A stretch of DNA of 5,163 nucleotides from Mycobacterium sp. GTDB taxonomy: Bacteria; Actinomycetota; Actinomycetes; Mycobacteriales; Mycobacteriaceae. This document shows, one piece after another, positions 1 through 4,963 of the stretch (positions within the stretch are counted from its first letter, which is position 1; each line of letters begins with the position of its first letter). The stretch is from NCBI GenBank assembly GCA_020438915.1, contig JAGQTR010000385.1, positions 1-5,163 on the forward strand, given 5' to 3'. The translations under genes and the position numbers were made by a program. The notes beneath the pieces were generated by a model. That model was not told where the DNA came from. It made no database searches and worked only from the letters and a program-made list of their open reading frames with translations.

Positions 1-12
1 AAAAAAAAAAAA
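1..12. other. 12-base poly-A run, probable sequence or assembly artefact
   Basis: The window opens with twelve consecutive A residues, inside the mscR reading frame. On the minus strand they encode four Phe codons after Ala-Arg-Glu. Only the first Phe fits the conserved family sequence; the next residues should be Gly-Ala. Such a homopolymer is out of character with the GC-rich remainder of the window. It is best read as a contig-end artefact or padding, though a real frame-preserving mutation cannot be excluded from one window. Confidence 0.6.
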
Positions 13-678
13 TTCGCGGGCTAAATCCAACTTCCGGCTGTCGGTGTCGACCGCGATGATGCGTTTGGCGCCGACCAGCCGGGCCCCGGCGATGGCGGCA
101 TCACCGACGCCGCCGCAGCCGATCACCGCGACGGTGTCGTCACGGTTGACCGCGCCGGTGTTGATCGCCGCACCTAGACCTGCCATCACGCCGCAGCCAA
201 GTAGTCCGGCTGCCGCCGGGTCGGCCGCGGGGTCGACCTTGGTGCACTGGCCTTGGTGCACCAGAGTCTTTTCGGCGAACGCTCCGATACCGAGTGCGGG
301 GGTCAGCGGAGTGCCGTCGGTCAGGGTCATCGGCGCCGAGGCGTTGAAGGTGTCGAAGCAGTACCAGGGGCGTCCGCGTTTGCATGCCCGGCACTGGCCG
401 CACCCCGCGCGCCAGTTGAGGATCACGAAGTCACCGACTTCCACGTGCGTCACGCCGGGACCGACGGACTCCACGGTGCCGGCGGCCTCATGGCCGAGTA
501 GAAATGGAAATTCGTCGTTGATACCGCCTTCTCGATAAGTCAGGTCGGTGTGGCACACGCCGCAGGCCAGGATGTCGACGACGACCTCGCCCGGTCCCGG
601 GTCGGGGATGACGATATCCACCACTTCCACCGGCTGGGCCTTCGTCCGGGCGATCACAGCGCGCACAGTCTGGGTCAT
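1..678 (-). CDS. mscR: S-(hydroxymethyl)mycothiol dehydrogenase (mycothiol-dependent formaldehyde dehydrogenase), N-terminal part
   Basis: Zinc-dependent medium-chain alcohol dehydrogenase of the MscR/AdhE2 type. The family oxidises S-hydroxymethylmycothiol, the spontaneous adduct of formaldehyde and mycothiol, with NAD+, and also acts as an S-nitrosomycothiol reductase in the cytosol. Read from the ATG at 678-676, the visible 222 residues hold the catalytic-zinc motif GVCHTD (Cys42), LGHE (His63, Glu64), a structural-zinc cluster of Cys93, Cys96, Cys99 and Cys107, the probable third catalytic ligand Cys162 in LLGCGV, and the Rossmann turn GCGGVG (187-192) with Asp211 as the likely NAD ribose-binding acid. 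The sequence closely matches my memory of M. tuberculosis Rv2259 (about 361 residues), so roughly 60% is present. The gene runs off the left edge; its last four in-window codons are all TTT from the poly-A run, where the family has Phe-Gly-Ala, so coding sequence is trustworthy only to about position 13. It is divergent from the LuxR-type regulator and appears to be transcribed without a leader. Family assignment is very secure. Confidence 0.95.
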   Translation of the reverse strand, partial: MTQTVRAVIARTKAQPVEVVDIVIPDPGPGEVVVDILACGVCHTDLTYREGGINDEFPFLLGHEAAGTVESVGPGVTHVEVGDFVILNWRAGCGQCRACKRGRPWYCFDTFNASAPMTLTDGTPLTPALGIGAFAEKTLVHQGQCTKVDPAADPAAAGLLGCGVMAGLGAAINTGAVNRDDTVAVIGCGGVGDAAIAGARLVGAKRIIAVDTDSRKLDLAREFFFF

Positions 679-684
679 TTCCTA

Positions 685-690
685 AACATA
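685..690 (-). promoter_or_regulatory. Candidate -10 element of mscR (leaderless promoter)
   Basis: On the minus strand TATGTT (690 to 685) fits the mycobacterial TANNNT -10 consensus. It is followed by exactly six bases (684-679) and then the ATG at 678, which would place the transcription start on the A of the start codon. The only SD-like string, AGGA at 683-680, sits one base from the ATG, too close to work as a normal ribosome binding site, which also favours a leaderless transcript. No convincing -35 box was seen. This is an inference from spacing and consensus only. Confidence 0.5.
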
Positions 691-728
691 GCGGTCCCGC
701 GAACTGTCCTGAGTGGGCCGATCAGCGC

Positions 729-734
729 TACCGT
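729..734 (+). promoter_or_regulatory. Candidate -10 element of the LuxR-type regulator gene
   Basis: TACCGT fits TANNNT and ends eight bases before the ATG at 743, predicting a start near 740-742 and a leader of zero to three bases. It lies 38 bp from the opposing mscR -10 element, so the two promoters face away from each other across the 64-bp gap and their upstream halves overlap. No clear -35 box was seen. Confidence 0.35.
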
Positions 735-739
735 AGAGG
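735..739 (+). promoter_or_regulatory. SD-like AGAGG before the LuxR-type regulator start
   Basis: This purine string ends only three bases before the ATG at 743, which is short for a ribosome binding site, and six bases before the next codon, an in-frame TTG at 746. If the transcript starts near 741 this string would not be in the mRNA at all. It therefore leaves open whether translation starts at ATG 743 (leaderless) or TTG 746 (SD-led); the proteins differ by one residue. Confidence 0.3.
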
Positions 740-742
740 TAG

Positions 743-2353
743 ATGTTGACCGATACCCAGACCGACTTGTTGTTCGCCGCGCGTGCGGCCCACCAGCGGC
801 GGGATTGGCGCGCGAGCTATCAGGCCTTCGAGCTCGCCAGCCGGCGGGTAACGCTGCGCACCGACGACCTGGAGGCGTTTGCGTTCGCCGCCTGGCGGTT
901 AGGCCACGTCAAGGAAGCCAGTCGAAACGCCGAGCGAGTGTTCGCGGAATTGTCCAGAACTGATCCGGCAGCCGCGGCGATGAAGGCCAACGAGCTGGCG
1001 CTGGCGTGGCTGGTCCGCGGCGACGTCAACATCGGCCAGGGCTGGATGAGTCGGGCCCGCCGACTGCTCGCCGATTCCGAAGAAAGCCCCGCCCACGGGT
1101 ATCTCACCTATCTCGATGCCGCGGTGGCGGCGGTATCCCAGGATCTTGAATCCCTGGCGACCCATGTGCGGGCGCTGCGCGAGATGAGCGCGCGTCTGAA
1201 TGTGCCGGCAGTCACCGCGCTCAGTCTGATCGCCGCGGGCGTCGACGCGATCCTGAACGCGAACACGGCCGAAGGTTACGCGCTGATCGACGAAGCCATC
1301 CTGCCGCTGCTGGCCGACCAGGTGCCGATCGAATGGGCGGGCGACATCTACTGCATGGTGCTGCACCACTGTCACAAGCTCGCCGACCTGCCGCGGATGC
1401 GTGCCTGGACGCAGTCGATGGAGCAGTGGTGCGGCCTGTCGGGGTCGGTGCCCTACGGAGGGGTCTGTGATGTCCACCGGCTGCAGGTAAGGGCGGCGAC
1501 CGACGACTACCCGGGTCTTGAGGATCGGCTCGGGCTGGCGAGCCGGGCGCTTGAGGGGGTCAACGCCTGGGCGGCCGCCGAAGGGTATTACCAACTCGGT
1601 GAGGTGCGTCGACTATTGGGTGACTTCGACGGTGCGGCAAGCGCATTCGCACAGTCCCGGTCTTTGGGACTGGATCCACAACCCGGTGAGGCGCTGCTGG
1701 CATGTCGACGCGGTGACCGGCAGGGCGCGTGGACGGCCATCCGAGTGGCGCTGGCTGGTCACGATCGGCTGGCCCGAGTGCGCCTGCTGCGCGCCGCGGT
1801 CGAGATCGCGTTGGGCCGCGATGCCTTTGAAGAAGCTGAAACCTACTGCCGCGAACTGGAAGCCGATGCCAACGCATATCGGACGCCGGGCTTTCTGGCC
1901 TGGGCGGCGCACTGCCGGGGAGCTCTGGCCGTCCGGCGGGGCTTATTCGAACCGGCGCTGGATTCACTGCAGACGGCTTTGCGTGAGTACCGAAATCAGC
2001 AGTCTCGCTACGACACTGCCGAGGTGTACGAATGGATGGCGCTGGCCCGCCGCGGGTTGGGCCACAACGATGCCGCCGCGGCGGACGCTGCGACTGCCGA
2101 TGCCATCTATGCCCAACTCGGCGTGGAACCGGCGGGTATCTGCGCGGCCCCTTCACCCGGAGGGCTGACCCGCCGCGAGCGCGAGGTATTGGCATGCATA
2201 GCGGGCGGCGCGACGAATCGCCAAGCCGCGCAGCAGCTCTACCTCAGTGAGAAGACTGTCGGCCGGCACCTGGCCAACATCTATGCAAAGGCCGGTGTGT
2301 CCTCGCGAACTGCGGCGGTGGCCTGGGCCCGCGAGCACCACGTCCTGCATTAG
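743..2353 (+). CDS. TPR-like LuxR-family transcriptional regulator
   Basis: A 536-residue cytosolic DNA-binding regulator. Residues 475-536 form a LuxR/GerE-type helix-turn-helix: LTRREREVL opens the domain, ATNRQAAQQLYLSEKTV spans the turn, and SEKTVGRHLANIYAKAG (502-518) covers the recognition helix. Residues 1-470 are alanine- and leucine-rich helical repeats that read as degenerate TPRs (clear helix pairs near 16-35, 45-70, 283-310 and 386-458). Two stretches, around VPYGGVCDVHR (237-246) and YYQLGEVRRLLGDFDGA (282-298), match a signature I recall from a family of actinobacterial LuxR regulators. I see no Walker A/B motifs, so it is not a complete LAL/MalT ATPase, and no phosphoacceptor receiver domain. 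The signal is unknown; TPR-like regions usually bind peptides, proteins or small ligands. It is divergent from mscR across 64 bp, so mscR and its own gene are plausible targets, but that is inference. Fold assignment is secure, target is not. Confidence 0.9.
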   Translation: MLTDTQTDLLFAARAAHQRRDWRASYQAFELASRRVTLRTDDLEAFAFAAWRLGHVKEASRNAERVFAELSRTDPAAAAMKANELALAWLVRGDVNIGQGWMSRARRLLADSEESPAHGYLTYLDAAVAAVSQDLESLATHVRALREMSARLNVPAVTALSLIAAGVDAILNANTAEGYALIDEAILPLLADQVPIEWAGDIYCMVLHHCHKLADLPRMRAWTQSMEQWCGLSGSVPYGGVCDVHRLQVRAATDDYPGLEDRLGLASRALEGVNAWAAAEGYYQLGEVRRLLGDFDGAASAFAQSRSLGLDPQPGEALLACRRGDRQGAWTAIRVALAGHDRLARVRLLRAAVEIALGRDAFEEAETYCRELEADANAYRTPGFLAWAAHCRGALAVRRGLFEPALDSLQTALREYRNQQSRYDTAEVYEWMALARRGLGHNDAAAADAATADAIYAQLGVEPAGICAAPSPGGLTRREREVLACIAGGATNRQAAQQLYLSEKTVGRHLANIYAKAGVSSRTAAVAWAREHHVLH

Positions 2354-2372
2354 CCGCGATTGTGGATCGGCG

Positions 2373-2389
2373 GGTCGGGTTGCCCGACC
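2373..2389. terminator. Candidate bidirectional hairpin terminator between convergent genes
   Basis: A perfect 7-bp GC-rich stem, GGTCGGG (2373-2379) and CCCGACC (2383-2389), closes a three-base TTG loop. It lies in the 67-bp gap between the end of the LuxR-type regulator gene and the end of the oppositely oriented SRPBCC gene, where a shared terminator would be expected. There is no T tract on either side, so it would have to be a U-tract-less mycobacterial-type terminator, whose efficiency is debated. Confidence 0.45.
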
Positions 2390-2420
2390 ACGCATTCCGC
2401 ACGCCGTCTGAATTGCTGGA

Positions 2421-2858
2421 TCAGCCGCCGTATTCAATGCGGTGGCGCAGCTGTTGCAGGCTGGCTTCGATACGTCTGGCGAGTATGCGATCGGCCAGCA
2501 CGCCGGTGATCCACCCGGTGAGCAGCCTGCCCGCGAACTTCACCGAGATCGTCATGGCCAGCGTTGTGCCATCGGTTGCCGGTGACACTACGATTCGGGC
2601 GTCGTGCATGGTGCCGCGCACGGAATGCCAAACCAGCGAACCGTCGGAGGGTGGCTCGACCAGAACCCGGCCGCCCACATGGATTGTCCCGACATCAAGA
2701 TAGAGGTCCCACTCCTGCGAGCCGTCCGCGTGACTTTCGATGCGTTCAAACCTGCCGAAGCTACCTATGATTGGCAACACTGCGTCGGGGTCCGTCGCCA
2801 CCTGCGCAACCTCGTCGGGCCCGGCGTGGACCAGCGTCGTTCTGGTGACCGCGCCCAT
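2421..2858 (-). CDS. SRPBCC (START/polyketide cyclase-like) family protein
   Basis: A 145-residue protein with the outline of the SRPBCC helix-grip fold. It has an N-terminal strand (TRTTLVHAGPDEVAQVATDP) leading into the short helices, then alternating strands (QEWDLYLDVG, GGRVLVEPP, GSLVWHSVRG, ARIVVSPA, TTLAMTISVKF), then a long C-terminal helix (ADRILARRIEASLQQLRHRI, about 121-140) that would cover a hydrophobic pocket. The length is typical of the family. Members bind lipids, polyketides or other hydrophobic ligands, and many have no known activity; no catalytic residues can be named here. No signal peptide or membrane segment is seen. The ATG overlaps the acyltransferase stop by one base (TGATG, 2860-2856) with no strong SD, which indicates translational coupling, so a lipid-related partner role is likely. 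A GTG at codon 4 is an alternative start. Fold moderately sure, function unknown. Confidence 0.8.
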   Translation of the reverse strand: MGAVTRTTLVHAGPDEVAQVATDPDAVLPIIGSFGRFERIESHADGSQEWDLYLDVGTIHVGGRVLVEPPSDGSLVWHSVRGTMHDARIVVSPATDGTTLAMTISVKFAGRLLTGWITGVLADRILARRIEASLQQLRHRIEYGG

Positions 2859-3694
2859 CAGCCCAGCACCGGAATGACGTTCTTGGCCGCCAGATCCGAG
2901 AGCGCCACCTGCATCGCCGAGGTTACATAACCGTAGGCCCGATCCCAGTCCGGATCATCGCCGAACATTTCGCGCAGGTCGATCGGCGGCAGCACCTGCA
3001 TGCGTATTTTCGCCGGGAACGGGATGTGCGGGAGGTCTCCCGGCAACAGTCCCCAGGGGAAGCTCAGGCTGATGGGCAAAGTCTTCACCCGGAGCAACTT
3101 GTCGAAGCGCAGCAGTTTCGCGGTCCTTCGCCCGTCGTTGAACACGAAGAATGTCTCCTGGCCGCCTTTGGCGACCACCGGGACGATCTTGACCCCCTGC
3201 GCGTGGGCCAGTTTCAGGAAGCCCTTCCGGCCGTCGAACAGGATCTTGTTGCGATCCCGCCAGGGACGTAGCGCCTCCACGTCGCCGCCCGGGTAGACCA
3301 GCACGTTGGCGCCCTGCTGAAGGAGATTTGCTGCGGCGGTCTGCCCGGCCTTCACCATGCCGAACTTGCGTGCCATGTCCCCGATTACCGGCATGCGTAC
3401 GACGATTTCGTGAGCCACCGCGACCAGCGGACGGCCCTCAACGGTGAAGTACGTGTGGTAGGCGAGGGTGAACACGAATGTGTCGGGTGTGTTGGATCCA
3501 CCGCTGTGGTTACCGACGAACAGCACCGGCTCGTCGGGCACGTTCTCCAACCCGTTCACCTCCGCCCGAAAGTAGATCTGGGCGGCCAGCCAGAACCGGG
3601 GCAGCATCTCGCGAATGAATTCCGGATCACGGCCTTTCAAACCGTCCGGCGTTCTGGCCAACGCTCGGCCCAATTGGTCCAGGGGTTTATTCAC
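2858..3694 (-). CDS. Lysophospholipid acyltransferase family protein (PlsC/LPLAT-like)
   Basis: A putative acyltransferase that would move an acyl group from acyl-CoA or acyl-ACP to a glycerolipid-type alcohol at the inner membrane face; the real substrate is unknown. Numbered from the GTG at 3694 (278 residues), it shows the block-I region GNHSGGSNTPD (catalytic His63, Asp71), FGMVKA, the phosphate-binding block VYPGGDVEA (133-141), GRKGF (155-159), the block-IV-like IVPVV (170-174) and a C-terminal PPIDLRE. The His-Asp spacing is seven residues rather than the four of classical HX4D, as I recall for the related MGAT-like mycobacterial proteins. There is no clear transmembrane helix. A longer reading from TTG 3739 (293 residues) exists. 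I prefer GTG 3694 because it has GGAA five bases upstream, the extra 15 codons lack third-position GC bias, and a candidate -10 element lies inside the extension. It is the first gene of an operon with the SRPBCC gene. Confidence 0.87.
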   Translation of the reverse strand: MNKPLDQLGRALARTPDGLKGRDPEFIREMLPRFWLAAQIYFRAEVNGLENVPDEPVLFVGNHSGGSNTPDTFVFTLAYHTYFTVEGRPLVAVAHEIVVRMPVIGDMARKFGMVKAGQTAAANLLQQGANVLVYPGGDVEALRPWRDRNKILFDGRKGFLKLAHAQGVKIVPVVAKGGQETFFVFNDGRRTAKLLRFDKLLRVKTLPISLSFPWGLLPGDLPHIPFPAKIRMQVLPPIDLREMFGDDPDWDRAYGYVTSAMQVALSDLAAKNVIPVLG

Positions 3695-3699
3695 GGTGA

Positions 3700-3703
3700 T
3701 TCC
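3700..3703 (-). promoter_or_regulatory. SD-like GGAA deciding the acyltransferase start
   Basis: GGAA on the minus strand lies five bases upstream of the GTG at 3694-3692. The alternative upstream TTG at 3739 has no purine-rich sequence at a suitable distance. This supports the shorter, 278-residue acyltransferase. Confidence 0.4.
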
Positions 3704-3728
3704 AGTCTGTTGCGGCGGACGTCGTTCG

Positions 3729-3734
3729 ACCGTA
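3729..3734 (-). promoter_or_regulatory. Candidate -10 element of the acyltransferase-SRPBCC operon
   Basis: TACGGT on the minus strand fits TANNNT. It predicts a transcription start near 3722 and a leader of roughly 28 bases that keeps the GGAA ahead of GTG 3694. If real, translation could not begin at the upstream TTG 3739. No recognisable -35 box was seen, so the call rests on consensus and position. Confidence 0.3.
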
Positions 3735-3740
3735 CCCAAA

Positions 3741-3752
3741 ATGGCTAGCCAT
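3741..3752. promoter_or_regulatory. Perfect 12-bp palindrome, possible operator
   Basis: ATGGCTAGCCAT is identical to its own reverse complement and sits in the divergent gap between the acyltransferase operon and the methyltransferase gene, just upstream of the candidate acyltransferase -10 element. That is a suitable place for a dimeric repressor or activator. Its GCTAGC core recurs at 3864-3869, overlapping the candidate methyltransferase -10 element. No regulator gene is adjacent to it in this window. It could also be chance. Confidence 0.35.
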
Positions 3753-3865
3753 ATCGTGGGAAGTCATCTGGTGGCCGCGCTGGTCGCGACGCCTGCATAG
3801 TTTGCACCACGGGCCGGTCGCCGACATGCATCGTGTAACCGATAGCCGGCACAACCCGTGCGGGC

Positions 3866-3871
3866 TAGCGT
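3866..3871 (+). promoter_or_regulatory. Candidate -10 element of the methyltransferase gene (leaderless promoter)
   Basis: TAGCGT fits TANNNT and is followed by exactly six bases before the ATG at 3878, so transcription would begin on the start codon. There is no SD-like sequence in the 20 bases before the ATG, which agrees with leaderless translation. No -35 box stands out. The element overlaps the second copy of GCTAGC (3864-3869). Confidence 0.5.
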
Positions 3872-3877
3872 CAACTC

Positions 3878-4960
3878 ATGACGACACTCAACCAGCCGCC
3901 GACCGTCGCAGCAGAGGCCACCGAGGAATTCGCCGGACGAATCGTCGAAGCGATCGACGCCGCCAGTGTGGCGATCCTCCTGTCGATCGGCCACCAAACC
4001 AAGCTGTTCGACACACTCGCCGGGCTTCCGCCGGCCACCAGCGCGCAGATCGCCGATGCCGGCGGACTGAATGAACGCTATGTGCGGGAATGGCTCGGCG
4101 GGATGGTCGCCGGCAGGATTATCGAGTACGACCCTGCGGCACAGACGTATTCGCTGCCTCAACACCGTGCCGCGGTATTGACCCGGGCAGCAGGTCCGGA
4201 CAATCTCGCACGTGTAGCGCAGTTCATTCCGCTGCTGAGCGAGGTGGAGCAGAAAGTCATCGACTGCTTTCATCACGGTGGCGGGTTGTCCTACAGCGAG
4301 TATCCGCGCTTTCACACGTTGATGGCCGAAGAGAGCGGGGAAGTGTTCGACGCCGCGCTGATAACCGGCATCCTGCCAATGGTCGACGGGCTGCCGGAAC
4401 GGCTCGCGGCCGGGGTTGACGTAGCCGACTTCGGTTGCGGCAGTGGCCACGCCGTCAACCTCATGGCCGCCGCCTTCCCCGCCAGCCGGTTCGTCGGCAT
4501 CGACTTTTCCCAGGAGGGCCTCGCTACGGGAGCCGCGGAGGCTCTACGGCTTGGGTTGGCCAACGTGACCTTCGAGTCGGCCGATGTCGCCGAGGACCGC
4601 CGGACCGACACCTTCGACGTCATCACGGCATTCGACACCATCCATGACCAGGCGCACCCCGCACAGGTGCTGGCAAACATCCACCGCGCCCTGCGGCCCG
4701 ACGGTGTCTTCCTGATGGTCGACATCAAAGCCTCCAGCCAACTCGAGAACAATATCGGCCAACCATTCGCGCCCTACCTGTACACCGCGTCGACGATGCA
4801 TTGCATGACGGTGTCGCTGGGGCTTGACGGCGATGGGCTGGGCACCTGCTGGGGCCGCGAGCTCGCGCTCTCGATGCTGGCCGACGCCGGGTTCGACGAC
4901 GTGCAGGTGCGAGAGAACGAGACCGACCCGCTGAACAACTACTACATCGCCCGGAAGTGA
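3878..4960 (+). CDS. Class I SAM-dependent methyltransferase with N-terminal winged helix (Rv2258c-like)
   Basis: A 360-residue enzyme expected to transfer a methyl group from S-adenosylmethionine to an unknown acceptor. Residues about 20-105 form a winged-helix domain (IADAGGLNERYVREWLGG, then IIEYDPAAQTYSLP), which in this class usually dimerises and shapes the substrate pocket rather than binding DNA. A helical linker follows, then the Rossmann methyltransferase domain: motif I ADFGCGSG (183-190), acidic Asp209 in FVGIDFS for the ribose hydroxyls, ESADV near 233-237 for the adenine side, FDVITAFDTIHD (246-257) as the post-core motif, and LRPDGVFLMVD (272-282). I recall Rv2258c of M. tuberculosis (353 residues), also beside mscR, as the nearest well-known relative. 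Older annotation called that protein a transcriptional regulator, but the intact SAM site here argues for an enzyme. The next gene starts 3 nt after its stop, suggesting an operon. Family secure, substrate unknown. Confidence 0.93.
   Translation: MTTLNQPPTVAAEATEEFAGRIVEAIDAASVAILLSIGHQTKLFDTLAGLPPATSAQIADAGGLNERYVREWLGGMVAGRIIEYDPAAQTYSLPQHRAAVLTRAAGPDNLARVAQFIPLLSEVEQKVIDCFHHGGGLSYSEYPRFHTLMAEESGEVFDAALITGILPMVDGLPERLAAGVDVADFGCGSGHAVNLMAAAFPASRFVGIDFSQEGLATGAAEALRLGLANVTFESADVAEDRRTDTFDVITAFDTIHDQAHPAQVLANIHRALRPDGVFLMVDIKASSQLENNIGQPFAPYLYTASTMHCMTVSLGLDGDGLGTCWGRELALSMLADAGFDDVQVRENETDPLNNYYIARK
4953..4957 (+). promoter_or_regulatory. Ribosome binding site of the homocysteine S-methyltransferase-family gene
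   Basis: GGAAG lies within the last codons of the methyltransferase gene and six bases before the ATG at 4964. With a 3-nt gap between the two genes, this arrangement indicates translational coupling and co-transcription. Confidence 0.55.
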
Positions 4961-4963
4961 ACC

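Noticed and set aside
13..20. AATTCGCGG next to the poly-A run, resembling an EcoRI/NotI cloning adapter
   Set aside because: The bases translate in frame to the expected Ala-Arg-Glu of MscR, so they are native sequence; no complete restriction adapter is present.
44..538. 164-codon plus-strand frame opposite mscR
   Set aside because: The minus strand here encodes a fully conserved zinc dehydrogenase; the plus-strand product is low-complexity Ala/Pro/Ser.
899..1594. 231-codon open frame antisense to the LuxR-type regulator gene
   Set aside because: It lies wholly inside a strongly supported gene, has no recognisable domain, and its Arg/His/Gln-rich composition is typical of a GC-rich antisense shadow.
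1518..2195. Long frames on both strands over the middle of the LuxR-type regulator gene (1518-2168 plus, 1560-2195 minus)
   Set aside because: Both are Trp/Arg/Pro-rich out-of-frame translations of the regulator gene with no family resemblance.
743..2353. LuxR-type protein as a two-component response regulator
   Set aside because: No N-terminal receiver domain with the conserved Asp pair and Lys is visible, and no histidine kinase gene is adjacent.
3849..3864. Small inverted repeats just before the methyltransferase -10 (GCAC...GTGC and CCCGTGCGGG)
   Set aside because: Stems are only four base pairs and overlap one another; this is expected by chance in GC-rich DNA and too weak to call an operator or riboswitch.
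3764..4450. 228-codon open frame antisense to the methyltransferase gene
   Set aside because: It overlaps conserved methyltransferase motifs on the other strand and shows no domain; the divergent intergenic part lacks coding bias.
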